A DNA stretch of 64,000 bases, from positions 41,539 to 105,538 of the forward strand of contig JBATUR010000097.1 in assembly GCA_049671305.1 (NCBI GenBank), given 5' to 3'. Shown here piece by piece: positions 45,700 through 55,282 of this stretch. Every line of letters starts with the position of its first letter. Within the stretch, counting starts at the first letter, position 1. The notes beneath the pieces were generated by a model that was given only the letters and a program-made list of their open reading frames with translations, had not been told where the DNA came from and ran no database searches. This DNA comes from CADCTM01 sp049671305 (lineage in GTDB: Bacteria > Cyanobacteriota > Cyanobacteriia > Cyanobacteriales > Coleofasciculaceae). Both the position numbers and the translations under genes were made by a program.

Positions 45700-46563
45700 T
45701 TATCCATTAGTTAGACTCGGTGCATCAACCGCTAAAACACCATAGCTGCCAAAAATTTTGAGAATTTCTGTATGAGTTGCCAACTCCAAAAGTGCCGACT
45801 TGACAACTTCCTGAGTAGAATCAGCTTCAAAATCAATAAAAAACAGATACTCACCGAGCGATCGCTTAGTTGGACGAGATTCAATACGACTTAAATTAAT
45901 TCCACGACTGGCAAACACCTCCAGTGGTTTCACCAAAGCACCAGGCACATTAGCAGGAGTGCTAAACGCCAACGAAGTGTGACTACCACCACGAGAAAGC
46001 TGCTTACCCAAGACCCAGAAACGAGTATAGTTGTCCGGGTAATCATTAATCTCCGCAGCAAGGACAGGTAAATTATGAAGCTGGGCAGCTCGCTCAGAAG
46101 TAATCACGCTTGAGCCATGATTTTGATCCAAATACTGTAACCCTTCCGTAGTTGAGTTAGTTGATATTAGTTGCGCCCTAGGCAGAAACTTTTCTAGCCA
46201 CCCCTGGCACTGCGCCAAAGCTTGCGGATGGGAATATACTGTTTGAATCGCTTCCAGACTTGATGCCCGTGACAAGACAGCGTGTTTAATTCTTAAGACC
46301 AAAGCTTGCTGAATTTGCAGTGTATCCAACTGCCACAACGTATCCAGCGTCGTCGTTACACTGCCTTCAATGGAATTCTCCACCGGCACAACAGCTAAAT
46401 CTGCTTGCCCTTTTGCTATCGCCTGCAAAGTTTGAGCAATGCTGGGATAAGGACATAAAAGCGATTCACTATCTGTGTCTTTTTTGAGCTGATTTACATA
46501 ACCCAAGCTAGCAGCTTCTGCGTAAGTTCCAGGTGGTCCGAGATAGGCAATGGCAATGGACAT
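45700..46563 (-). CDS. pheA: Prephenate dehydratase
   Basis: 287 residues from ATG 46563, which begins SIAIAYLGPPGTYAEAA as the family does and has AAGGAAAG upstream; the in-frame start at 46617 is less likely. The dehydratase domain (about 1-185) shows VVPVENSIEGSV and NYTRFWVLG. An ACT domain follows (about 195-275) with the GALV and ESRP motifs that bind phenylalanine. It makes phenylpyruvate from prephenate, and feedback inhibition by phenylalanine is expected. No chorismate mutase domain, so it is a monofunctional enzyme. Confidence 0.93.
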   Translation of the reverse strand: MSIAIAYLGPPGTYAEAASLGYVNQLKKDTDSESLLCPYPSIAQTLQAIAKGQADLAVVPVENSIEGSVTTTLDTLWQLDTLQIQQALVLRIKHAVLSRASSLEAIQTVYSHPQALAQCQGWLEKFLPRAQLISTNSTTEGLQYLDQNHGSSVITSERAAQLHNLPVLAAEINDYPDNYTRFWVLGKQLSRGGSHTSLAFSTPANVPGALVKPLEVFASRGINLSRIESRPTKRSLGEYLFFIDFEADSTQEVVKSALLELATHTEILKIFGSYGVLAVDAPSLTNG

Positions 46564-46850
46564 AGAGCTTTCCTTAACCTCCGCCAACATCTTTTCAAAA
46601 GAATACACCTTAAGCATCCCTAGCTCACTAAAAATCAGCTTGGAAAGTCAAATTTAAGTTGATGCAAGCTTTCTTCTTTAGGGAGAGGTGGTTTGGGTGG
46701 ACTAATTTATATGCTTAGAGAACAGTTAAGTTGTTTGTAGTGTCTCATATAGACAACCATAGATCACAAAAAAAAGCAAAAGATAGCAGCAATCATTAAA
46801 AAATTGTAAAGTTAACTAATTAAGCAGTATAAATTTTACTGTCACTCATT

Positions 46851-47441
46851 ATGAATAGCCAGTTTGTTGCATCCCAGTCTGTGGAACTTACAGTTCCCGA
46901 ACAACCAATTCCCATTCAGCACTATTTGCGTCAGCCTCAACGCTTGGTAAATGCGATCGCAGACCACAATCGCATCATTCAACTCGGTTATGATCGCTAT
47001 CGCCTAACCATGCGCCCTCTAGACTTTATGTCCTTGAGATTTCAGCCAACTGTAGACCTCAAAGTGTGGGCAGACTCAGATGGTACAGTTCACCTCACTT
47101 CTTGTGGCTGCGAAATTCGCGGACTAGACTACATAAATCAGCGCTTTGCCCTGAACTTAAAAGGGAAACTTTACGTTTGTCAAAATCAGGGCATTACACA
47201 ACTCAAAGGTCGAGCTGATTTAGAAGTTAACGTTGATATACCATTACCTTTTTCCCTAACACCCAAGCCAATTTTGGAAACAACTGGTAATGGTTTGCTC
47301 AAAAGCGTTTTAGTCAGAATTAAGCAGAAATTGATGCACCAACTGTTGCTAGATTATCGTCAATGGGCAAGCGATGATACACACCAACATATTCCCAAAA
47401 CAACGGCGCAACTAGCACCTGCGGATCATCCCACGATTTAA
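46851..47441 (+). CDS. DUF1997 family protein
   Basis: 196 residues of a family restricted to cyanobacteria and plants. Marker stretches are QHYLRQPQRLVNAIADHNRI, YRLTMRPLDFMSLRFQPTVDLKVWADSDG and LKGRADLEVNVDIPLPFSLTPKPILETTGN. The pattern of alternating strands resembles a lipid- or sterol-binding START/PYR-like fold, though that is inference. No signal peptide. It converges with rnhB, 35 bases away. Confidence 0.85.
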   Translation: MNSQFVASQSVELTVPEQPIPIQHYLRQPQRLVNAIADHNRIIQLGYDRYRLTMRPLDFMSLRFQPTVDLKVWADSDGTVHLTSCGCEIRGLDYINQRFALNLKGKLYVCQNQGITQLKGRADLEVNVDIPLPFSLTPKPILETTGNGLLKSVLVRIKQKLMHQLLLDYRQWASDDTHQHIPKTTAQLAPADHPTI

Positions 47442-47476
47442 GAAACTTTGTCAGAGCTAGCCTCTCGTGGGTTATT

Positions 47477-48154
47477 TCAACAATTAGTTGCCTCAAGACA
47501 AGGACTAAAAGAGAGGCGATGTAAAGGAGACGGACCATATTGCTGCAGCGCCAATCGATGCCGCAAGGTTCCATAGCCCTTATTGCTGTGTAAATCATAA
47601 TTAGGGTACTTGAGTGCCAAACGCATCAATAAATCGTCTCGCCAGACCTTAGCAACAACACTCGCCGCTGCAATTTCTAGCGATCGCTGATCTCCCTTAA
47701 TCATCGTTTTTTGTGGCATCGGCAACTCAGGTAGCCGTTGTCTGCCATCCACCAAACACAGCTCAGGCTGAACCTTCAACTTAAGAACAGCCCGTTTCAT
47801 CGCCAAAAGAGACGCTTGTAAAATATTGATTTGATCAATTTCGGCGCTAGTCGCAAAACCAATCCGCCAATCTAGAGCTGATTGTTGGATTAAGTGAGCA
47901 AGTTTGAAACGCCGCCCTTTCGACAACTGCTTGCTGTCTTTCACACCAGCTAGAGCCAGTTGCGGCAGAATAGATGTTGGTAAAATCACTGCTGCCGCTA
48001 CCACCGGACCAAATAACGCACCCCGCCCAACTTCATCTACACCCGCAACCAATCGTTCAGTGCCAGATTTATCTGGCAAATCACAAACATTAGATTGCCA
48101 GCATAATTGGGATATGACACCACCAGAGATGTCATTTTTTCCCTTTACGGGCAT
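47477..48154 (-). CDS. rnhB: Ribonuclease HII
   Basis: 225 residues. Catalytic acids are in VAGVDEVGRGALFGP (Asp and Glu), LCLVDGRQRLP and the downstream SLEIAAASVVAKVWRD. It cuts RNA from RNA-DNA hybrids and removes single ribonucleotides. It follows rne by 89 bases on the same strand, the common cyanobacterial arrangement of rne-rnhB. About 35 extra residues precede the core; the ATG at 48154 may be earlier than the true start. Confidence 0.95.
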   Translation of the reverse strand: MPVKGKNDISGGVISQLCWQSNVCDLPDKSGTERLVAGVDEVGRGALFGPVVAAAVILPTSILPQLALAGVKDSKQLSKGRRFKLAHLIQQSALDWRIGFATSAEIDQINILQASLLAMKRAVLKLKVQPELCLVDGRQRLPELPMPQKTMIKGDQRSLEIAAASVVAKVWRDDLLMRLALKYPNYDLHSNKGYGTLRHRLALQQYGPSPLHRLSFSPCLEATNC

Positions 48155-48243
48155 ACTCTTGGCTCCATCACAAAGAAGAACAATTTAATCGACCATTATG
48201 GTAGGGGTAGAACTAATGACATTTGCACAAGTATTTACCCCGA

Positions 48244-50433
48244 CTACTCAGCGGAATCCTCATTTTCTAATGCCGAAGACCGACGGCGCCTGCGGCGGAT
48301 CACACCGGTATTGTTCTCCTCAACATTTTCTATGGTTTCTCTGGCTTTTTTGGGTGCTTCAGCATTGCCGAAATCTCTTGCCAACAATGTTGGTTTTAAT
48401 ATAGGTTCATCGGGTAATGACTCGCTCTCAAAATCGCTCAACCAATTTACTGGTTCTTTTGGCGAAATATCAGCAACGTCGTCGTCGTCGTCGTCGTCGA
48501 ATTCTTGATCTTGATCAAATGCCAAATCGTCAGAAGACTCATCTACTGGCTGATAATCGGTTTGGTTAGGTTCTTCTCCCGGAAGTACCACAGATAAAAT
48601 CACTGATTTGGGATTTTTGACTTCTCGCTCCAACCGCACTAAAGGAGAAATCCCCATAAAAGCATAGACTTGTTGTTCTTCTGGGGTCATCTCGACAGTG
48701 ACGACTTCGGGTGGTTCTATTTCGCGAGAAACCTTGATTAGTTGGGGTTTTCCGACTCGCTCTGCGGGTTCTGCTCCCAAACGCCCTGCTCCTGGGAGGT
48801 CTTCTGTGAGGTCAAGAATGCGCTTGGCGGGAGTTGCCTGGATACTATTGGGCGCTACCGTGGTTTCGCGGTCGCGAAGCATCCCGTTAGGGTTCTCGCT
48901 ATCTGCTTCTGAAGATTCTGATTTCAGTTGCAGTACAGGTATGGGGCGTTGAGTTCCTACCTTGGGCGTTTCCTCACGGGCGGCAGTAGGATCATTCAGC
49001 CTCGTGCTGCTGCGACGGCGGCGGTTGTTTTTGAGTCCTCCACGTTCCTGATAACTGGGATGATTTACATAGTCGATGTCTTCTGCCTCGTCGAAGCCAT
49101 TGAAATCTAAGGATTCCGGCAGCTCTTGTGTTCTGGTTGTACTCAATGCTACGGGTACAACGGTTGGCTCGGCGAGTTCTTTGACATGACGATCTGATTC
49201 ACCAGGCAGACGTACCAGATGCCCTAACCCGCCACAACTTGGGCAGATTTGACCAAATAATTCGTAGATGTTTTGACCTTGGCGCTTACGTGTCAGTTCA
49301 ACTAAGCCGAGTTCTGACAATTGGGCGATTTGAGGTCGGGCTTTGTCGCCTTTTAAGGCTTTGTTAAAGTGTTCTAAGACTTGCAACTGGTCGCGTCTGG
49401 CGTCCATGTCGATAAAGTCAACGATGATTACACCAGCCAGATTGCGTAGGCGTAATTGACGGGCGATTTCGGTAGCGGCTTCGCAGTTTGTCCAGAGTAC
49501 GGTTTCTCGTGCGGTTGCTGATCGCGTAAAGGAACCAGAGTTGACATCGATCACCGTTAGTGCTTCGGTCGGCTCAATAATAATGTAACCACCGGAAGGC
49601 AAATCGACTCTCGGTTTGAGTGCTTCTCGAATGGCGGCATTGACTCGGAAATAGTCAAGGATGTTGATGCGATCGCGATGATGATCAATTAATACCCCTT
49701 CTGGCGATCTACCACCACTCCAACTCACCAATTGCTGCTTGACACGTTTTACCCCGGTATGGGAATCTACCACAATGCGATTCACATCCGCCGTGTACAT
49801 ATCTCGCAGCACCCGCTGGATAAAATCATCATCCCGGTTTAGTAATGCTGGCGCCCTGGTCGAATTAGCTTCTTGTTGAACGGCTTCCCACTGCTTTTGC
49901 AGTACTTCCAAATCTTCAATAATTGCTTCTTCGGCTCGTCCTTCAGCTTCGGTTCTTACGAGCAAACCCATTCCAGCAGGCTTAAGCAGTACAGCCAAGG
50001 CTCTGAGGCGATTTCGCTCACTCTCATTTTTGATGCGCCGAGACAAATTTACGCCCCGCCCATAAGGCATCAGCACCAAATAACGACCCGGTAAACTGAT
50101 ATTGCCAGTCAGCCTCGGTCCTTTGTTGCCTGTTGGCTCTTTCATCACTTGGACTAAGACTTTTTGTTGGGGTGACAATAGCTCAGTAATTGCCCCAGCA
50201 CTACGTTTTAGACGCAGCGGACCCAAATCAGTCACGTGAATAAAACCATTGCGTTCGGCGTCGCCAATATTAACAAAGGCTGCATCTATCCCTGGTAAGA
50301 CATTTTCGACAATGCCGAGATAAATGTCACTAACTTGATGACTACCCGTGGCAACAACCAATTCTTGAATTTGATCTTCCCAAAAAACGGCAGCAAGCCG
50401 ATGCTGCTCCGCAATAATAATTTGCTTTGGCAT
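48244..50433 (-). CDS. rne: Ribonuclease E/G with C-terminal PNPase-binding nonapeptide
   Basis: 729 residues. The S1 domain spans about 35-120, followed by the 5' sensor and RNase H regions and the DNase I-like catalytic part with LTVIDVNSGSF and VIIVDFIDMD; CPSCGG is the zinc-link. The variable tail (about 410-729) holds a run of six Asp from a (GTC)n tract and ends with RRRRRRSSA at 713-721, the arginine-rich nonapeptide known in cyanobacteria to recruit polynucleotide phosphorylase. The enzyme starts mRNA decay and processes other RNAs. A GAGGAA lies about ten bases before the ATG at 50433; the upstream leader is long. Confidence 0.95.
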   Translation of the reverse strand: MPKQIIIAEQHRLAAVFWEDQIQELVVATGSHQVSDIYLGIVENVLPGIDAAFVNIGDAERNGFIHVTDLGPLRLKRSAGAITELLSPQQKVLVQVMKEPTGNKGPRLTGNISLPGRYLVLMPYGRGVNLSRRIKNESERNRLRALAVLLKPAGMGLLVRTEAEGRAEEAIIEDLEVLQKQWEAVQQEANSTRAPALLNRDDDFIQRVLRDMYTADVNRIVVDSHTGVKRVKQQLVSWSGGRSPEGVLIDHHRDRINILDYFRVNAAIREALKPRVDLPSGGYIIIEPTEALTVIDVNSGSFTRSATARETVLWTNCEAATEIARQLRLRNLAGVIIVDFIDMDARRDQLQVLEHFNKALKGDKARPQIAQLSELGLVELTRKRQGQNIYELFGQICPSCGGLGHLVRLPGESDRHVKELAEPTVVPVALSTTRTQELPESLDFNGFDEAEDIDYVNHPSYQERGGLKNNRRRRSSTRLNDPTAAREETPKVGTQRPIPVLQLKSESSEADSENPNGMLRDRETTVAPNSIQATPAKRILDLTEDLPGAGRLGAEPAERVGKPQLIKVSREIEPPEVVTVEMTPEEQQVYAFMGISPLVRLEREVKNPKSVILSVVLPGEEPNQTDYQPVDESSDDLAFDQDQEFDDDDDDDVADISPKEPVNWLSDFESESLPDEPILKPTLLARDFGNAEAPKKARETIENVEENNTGVIRRRRRRSSALENEDSAE
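48478..48496. repeat. GTC trinucleotide tract inside rne
   Basis: Six GTC units in a row on the plus strand encode the Asp run in the disordered tail of RNase E. Slippage here could vary tail length without a frame change. Confidence 0.8.
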
Positions 50434-50896
50434 TCAATTTCCTCAAAAATTTGCAGCATAACTTAGGCATCGAGTCGATATGTCTCTCTCGATGAGGCTC
50501 CCCAAGATAACTGTGTATACAAAGAATCTAGCTTCACTTAAAAAAAGAGAACTATAAGAGCGGAGTTGGCAATTACCAAAGCTAATGACTGAATGCAACT
50601 GCCACTTCCCTGGTGTTACCCTTCCCCAATTTAATGGGTAGCCAATGCTACTCTCTTCCACAAAGGGTAAGCATCGGATTTCGTAACGAGTGAGTAGAAA
50701 GTCTAGAAGAGTGAATCAGGTGCGTATAGCACATATATGGTGCTAATTTTCACGGGGGTTTACCCCAGTGAACTTTTATCCGCAACTGTTCCTATAATGC
50801 TGTATTATATCGCGCTGCTCTTCAGATGCTACTCAAATTTTGATTTGGTAGTTGCGCTGCCTCGTTCCAAGGATACTAAGATAGCTCTTCACCCCT
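50434..50896 (-). promoter_or_regulatory. Long rne leader and intergenic region with two hairpins
   Basis: 463 bases lie between the cysteine desulfurase stop and the rne start on the same strand. It contains a stem TTCAC/GTGAA with GGGG/CCCC (50749-50772), a hairpin AGCAC/GTGCT with loop ATATATG (50728-50744), and a T-rich tract about 80 bases before rne. Long, regulated leaders are known for rne, so this may mediate autoregulation; no coding frame here is convincing. Confidence 0.45.
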
Positions 50897-52090
50897 CTAC
50901 TTTAATGCATTTGAGCTACTCTTAGCTCTAACTGGTTGAACTAGTCGGAGTGATTGAATTGTTTCCAGCAGATGCTGTACTACCTTATCAATTTCTGCGG
51001 CTGTATTACACCTACCTATGCCAAAGCGAATTGAAGCATAAGCTAATTGTTCAGAATGCCCTAATGCCATTAAGACATGAGATGGGGCAGTTTTCACAGA
51101 TGAGCAAGCAGCACCAGAAGAAACGGCAACAACGGGCTGTAATGCCAGTAACAGCGCCGCTCCATCCACACCTTCTACACTAATGTTAAGATTTCCCGGC
51201 AATCTTTGAGTAGGGTGTCCGTTCAGATGAATGCCTTCTATTTGACTCAAGGGCTGCCAGAGACGCTGCCGCAACTCATTTAGGCGCTTCGACTCATTTT
51301 GCTGTTCTTCTAGCCCTAGGGCTACTGCAGATGCCAATCCGACAATTTGTGGTGTATAAAGTGTACCCGATCGCATTCCTCGCTCGTGCCCCCCGCCGTG
51401 AAGTTGGGCACAAAGTTGGACTCTGGGATGACGACGACGGACGTATAATGCTCCTATGCCTTTGGGTCCATAGACTTTATGAGCAGTTAGGGACATTAAA
51501 TCTATGTTCATCGCTTCCACATCTAAGGGAATTTTGGCGATCGCTTGAGCGGCGTCTGTGTGAAAAAATACTTGATGTTGGCGACATATTGCCCCAATTT
51601 CTGCCAAGGGCTGTATTACACCTATTTCGTTATTCGCCGCCATCACTGAGACTAAAATTGTATCAGGTCGTATTACTTGCTCTAATTGGGCTAAATCAAT
51701 CAACCCATCCGGCTTAACTGAAAGATAGGTTACTTCAAATCCCAATGTTTGTAAATATTCACAAGGGTCGAGAACAGCATTGTGTTCAGTTTGTAAAGTA
51801 ATAAGATGACGCCCTTTGCTGAAATAAGCTTCAGCAACTCCTTTAATTGCTAAATTATTTGCCTCCGTTGCACCGCTTGTAAAAACAATTTCTTCTGGTG
51901 TAGCGTTGATAGCATCAGCTAAGGTTTGTCTTGCTTGTTTAACTGCCGCTTCTGCTTCCCAACCGTAGACATGACTAATACTAGAAGGATTGCCAAAATG
52001 TTCGGTAAAATAGGGCAGCATTGCCGCTAAAATTCGTTTATCTAAGGGTGTTGTGGCTTGGTTATCTAGATAAATTGGGCGCTGAGACAT
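50897..52090 (-). CDS. Cysteine desulfurase (NifS/IscS type)
   Basis: 397 residues, PLP-dependent aminotransferase class V. YLDNQATTPLDKRILAAML opens the protein; the PLP lysine is in SLTAHKVYGPKGIGALYVRRR and the catalytic cysteine in VSSGAACSS. It removes sulfur from cysteine for iron-sulfur clusters and thio-cofactors. Loop length around the active Cys fits group I (IscS/NifS) rather than SufS. No scaffold gene is next to it. Start ATG at 52090. Confidence 0.92.
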   Translation of the reverse strand: MSQRPIYLDNQATTPLDKRILAAMLPYFTEHFGNPSSISHVYGWEAEAAVKQARQTLADAINATPEEIVFTSGATEANNLAIKGVAEAYFSKGRHLITLQTEHNAVLDPCEYLQTLGFEVTYLSVKPDGLIDLAQLEQVIRPDTILVSVMAANNEIGVIQPLAEIGAICRQHQVFFHTDAAQAIAKIPLDVEAMNIDLMSLTAHKVYGPKGIGALYVRRRHPRVQLCAQLHGGGHERGMRSGTLYTPQIVGLASAVALGLEEQQNESKRLNELRQRLWQPLSQIEGIHLNGHPTQRLPGNLNISVEGVDGAALLLALQPVVAVSSGAACSSVKTAPSHVLMALGHSEQLAYASIRFGIGRCNTAAEIDKVVQHLLETIQSLRLVQPVRAKSSSNALK

Positions 52091-52389
52091 TGTTTATTAA
52101 TTAATGATTTGAGCGAATTTTTATAAGATACTTAAGACTTGATGCAATTCATTTTCGCAACTCATTTAATTAAATTGATCAGACCAGGCATAACGATATT
52201 ATCTTATCAAAATTATTTACCCCACAGTTGGGATTAAGAGAAAAATTATTGAGGTTTAATTAATAGTGTGGTTTTTTTGATTATTGATACTTGTCTGATG
52301 ACTTGAGAGAGTAAGCATAAGGCATTATTAAGAATGATAGGCTATGCTATCGCTAACAGATCCGACAAAATCAGAGTCAAATCTCTTTT

Positions 52390-53373
52390 ATGCCTGATTA
52401 TATTGGCTTATTCATCATTCTAGCAACAACAAGTTATCATCTTATTGCGACTTTATGGGAAAGTTTTAATCAGAAACCTCCTGGAAGTTTAATTGATATC
52501 GGTGGCTACAAACTACATTTATATACACGAGGAGAAGGAACAATAACCGTTGTAATTGACCATAGTCTTGGTGGAATTGATGGTTACTTTTTAATTGAAG
52601 AAATTGCTAAAATTACCAAAGTATGTATTTATGATCGAGCGGGTTATGGTTGGAGTCATCAAAGCCCAAAACCTCGTTGTAGTCAACAAATTGTGCAGGA
52701 ATTAAATACACTTCTTAGCTTGGGAAAAATTGAACCACCTTATATTTTAGTAGGAAATTCATTTGGTAGTTATAATGTCAGGCTTTATGCTAATCAGTTT
52801 CCTGAAAAAGTCGTAGGAATTGTTTTAACAGATGGCTTACATGAAGTGGCAATGTCCAAAATGTCTGTTACTTTATGGATGTTAAGACTATTTTTTATGT
52901 CTGGCTTTGCCATGTCAGTATTAGGATCTGCTTTAGGCATTATTCGGCTTTTGGGGCTAATAGGAATATTTGAATTAATCAAAAAAGAATTGCGCCAATT
53001 TCCTCAAGAAACTCTAAACATAGTCAAACGTTCTTTTTATCGTCCTAAACACTGGATCACCATGTGGCGGGAGATGTGGAACTTAGATCGAAGTGCAAAT
53101 CAAGTTCATCAAACTGGTAGCTTGGGAAATCTACCTATAGTTAGTATCAAATCTAGCACCTTTTTTCATCGCTCGTTTTTAAATTTTTATATGCCAGTTA
53201 AAGCTGCCGATAAATTGCGCGATAAAATGCATGATAAGTTGCTAAAACTCTCAACTAATTCTCATCAACTACCAGCAATAAAAAGCAGTCACTTCGTTTG
53301 GGTAGACGAGCCAGAAATAATTGTAGTAGCAATTCAAGAAATATTGCATAAAATACAAGGTGAACTTAAATAA
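52390..53373 (+). CDS. Alpha/beta hydrolase with N-terminal membrane anchor
   Basis: 327 residues. A hydrophobic N-terminus (about 4-20, YIGLFIILATTSYHLIATL) could be a membrane anchor. The alpha/beta fold follows: nucleophile Ser in ILVGNSFGSYN (GxSxG), oxyanion HSLGG, acid and catalytic His near the C-terminus (SSHFVWVDEP). The helical cap is at about 145-215. The substrate is unknown. It ends three bases before the converging WD40 gene. Confidence 0.85.
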   Translation: MPDYIGLFIILATTSYHLIATLWESFNQKPPGSLIDIGGYKLHLYTRGEGTITVVIDHSLGGIDGYFLIEEIAKITKVCIYDRAGYGWSHQSPKPRCSQQIVQELNTLLSLGKIEPPYILVGNSFGSYNVRLYANQFPEKVVGIVLTDGLHEVAMSKMSVTLWMLRLFFMSGFAMSVLGSALGIIRLLGLIGIFELIKKELRQFPQETLNIVKRSFYRPKHWITMWREMWNLDRSANQVHQTGSLGNLPIVSIKSSTFFHRSFLNFYMPVKAADKLRDKMHDKLLKLSTNSHQLPAIKSSHFVWVDEPEIIVVAIQEILHKIQGELK

Positions 53374-53376
53374 ATA

Positions 53377-54252
53377 CTAATTCCATACCCAAATTTTAAT
53401 AACCTCATTGCGGCTACCACTAGCGATAAACTTACCATTCGGACTAATCGCTACTGATAAAATTGTTTCTAGATGACCTTCAAAATCGCGAAGATTTTTA
53501 CCAGTATCTAAATCCCAAACCTTGACGATTTTATCATTACCTCCACTAATAATTGTCTTACCGTCTGGGCTAATAGTAAGACAATTTACACCACCTAAAT
53601 GACCTTTTAATGTTCTTAATTCTTGAGTTGTATTTAGATCCCAAACTTTAATAGTTCCATCAATACTACCACTCGCTATTTTTTCTCCGTCTGGGCTAAT
53701 TGCCACAGTAGTTACACTGCCGGAATGTCCCAAAAGTTTAGCCGTTTTATTTAGATAAATTATCCCATCAGCACAGCCACTAACAATTGTTTTATTATCG
53801 GGGCTAACTGCAACAGCATAAATCCAATCTGGGTAATTATTAAAATTACCAATTTCCTTGCCACTTAGCAAGTCCCACATTTTAATTGTGCAGTCTTTAC
53901 TTCCACTAATAATTGTTTTATTATCAAGACTAATGGCGATTGTACAAACTGTGTCTAAATGTCCTTTTAAAGTATGAATTTCCTTACCAGTATTGAGATT
54001 CCAGGTTTTAATAGTTTTATCCAAACTACCACTAACAATTACTTGATTATCAGGACTAATGGCAACTGCATAAACCCAATCTGAATGACCTCTAAATAGA
54101 TATTTTTGTAATGCTTGTTCAAAATCCCAAACGATAATTGTCCTAAATGTGCCACCACTGACTAAGTTTTTTCCATCAGGGCTAAACATTAATGAATAAG
54201 CAGAAGCTACAGGTGCAGTAAGCCAAACACTAAGGATTTTTTCTACTTTCAT
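53377..54252 (-). CDS. Seven-blade WD40 repeat protein
   Basis: 291 residues composed almost only of WD40 repeats of about 40 residues. I count seven blades, each with a form of (A/T)ISPDGK-(I/L)(I/V)SG-S-D-(T)IKxW(D/N). The fourth is truncated: it ends IYLNKTAKLLGH instead of the usual IKxWD. No enzymatic, kinase or caspase domain is attached, unlike many cyanobacterial WD40 proteins, so it is probably a free protein-interaction platform. Start ATG at 54252. Confidence 0.9.
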   Translation of the reverse strand: MKVEKILSVWLTAPVASAYSLMFSPDGKNLVSGGTFRTIIVWDFEQALQKYLFRGHSDWVYAVAISPDNQVIVSGSLDKTIKTWNLNTGKEIHTLKGHLDTVCTIAISLDNKTIISGSKDCTIKMWDLLSGKEIGNFNNYPDWIYAVAVSPDNKTIVSGCADGIIYLNKTAKLLGHSGSVTTVAISPDGEKIASGSIDGTIKVWDLNTTQELRTLKGHLGGVNCLTISPDGKTIISGGNDKIVKVWDLDTGKNLRDFEGHLETILSVAISPNGKFIASGSRNEVIKIWVWN

Positions 54253-54670
54253 AAACTTACTTGCAGAAGTTGTCTTAAATTTAAGTTTAATTGGGTTTGC
54301 TAAAGGCTGTAATATTAGCTTGATGTGCCAATAGCCTGAAGAGAGAAAATTATAGCAATTTTACATACCCAAATTTCCAAAACTTAGGACAAGCTACTTC
54401 GTCCCTTGAAGAACTAACTAGAGATATTTTCAGCTTCTGCGGTCTAGTCTATAACTTGAGATGCCCAAAAAGTAAGTCTTTAGATGCATGAATTTTGACG
54501 ACAAACGCTTGAAACTAAAACTTATAGGTTTTGCTGTCGCTGATGTCTCAAGTATGGAATAGCTCCTTAAAAGTACGGTGAAAGTCGAACCGTAAAAGGT
54601 TAGTTTTCTATAGCTAAGTTACGGCACAACTCAACAGCAAGATTAAAAGTCGTCTTTAACAACAACCGAT
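54253..54670. other. Intergenic region with long-range stem
   Basis: 418 bases between the WD40 gene (minus) and the CAAD gene (plus). ACTTGAGA (54455-54462) is complementary to TCTCAAGT (54546-54553), with AACC/GGTT pairs further on. A leader RNA or small RNA is possible, but nothing is certain. No coding frame. Confidence 0.35.
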
Positions 54671-55156
54671 ATGAATCCTGAAATTGTTAGCAACTACACC
54701 GAAGAACCAGAAACCCGCGAACGACAAATAGAAGAGGCAGAAGTAATGGTTGATGATAGCGAAACCAAACTCTTACCTCCGCAAGATATTTCTAGCGAAT
54801 TTTCATCAACTACTAACGAAATTTCATCAACGACTCTTGAATGGCAGAAATATGGCGAAAAAGTTGCTGAATTCTTACAAAATCTGCCAAATTATATTGG
54901 TCGCTTCTTTGCTGAAAACAAGAATCTTCTGGGAGTTTTAGGTTTAATTTTTGGCTCATTGATTGCTGTAAAATTGACACTAGCTATCCTAGATGCAGTT
55001 AATGATATTCCTTTAGTAGCGCCAACTTTTCAGTTGATTGGTTTTGGTTATACTGCTTGGTTTGCTTACCGTTACTTATTACGCGCTAGCAACCGTCAAG
55101 AGTTATCAAAGGAAATCAAATCTCTCAAGCAACAAGTTTTGGGAGCAAAAAGTTAA
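54671..55156 (+). CDS. Stand-alone CAAD domain membrane protein
   Basis: 161 residues: an acidic N-terminal half (about 1-75, many Glu, Ser, Thr), an amphipathic helix (KVAEFLQNLPNYIGRFFAENKN), then two membrane helices (about 87-110 and 118-138) and a basic coiled tail. This is the cyanobacterial aminoacyl-tRNA-synthetase appended domain, here without a synthetase, similar to plant CURT1 thylakoid curvature proteins. It probably sits in thylakoid membranes. Start ATG at 54671. Confidence 0.9.
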   Translation: MNPEIVSNYTEEPETRERQIEEAEVMVDDSETKLLPPQDISSEFSSTTNEISSTTLEWQKYGEKVAEFLQNLPNYIGRFFAENKNLLGVLGLIFGSLIAVKLTLAILDAVNDIPLVAPTFQLIGFGYTAWFAYRYLLRASNRQELSKEIKSLKQQVLGAKS

Positions 55157-55282
55157 CAAAGATCTTGAATACTTCAATAGGGCTTAAACTAAGGCGTTTT
55201 TCTAAATGCCTTGAGATGACGACGCAGCAATTATCAAGGAGATTTGCTCTTTTTTGAGAGTTGATCTTTGGCAATAATGACA

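Noticed and set aside
48478..48496. Repeat array that could suggest CRISPR
   Set aside because: It is a coding trinucleotide tract without spacers; no CRISPR array was found anywhere in the window.
50443..50925. Two frames in the rne upstream region (minus 50443-50661, plus 50737-50925)
   Set aside because: No recognisable protein, no ribosome-binding site; the region fits a leader RNA better, and the plus frame runs into the cysteine desulfurase gene.
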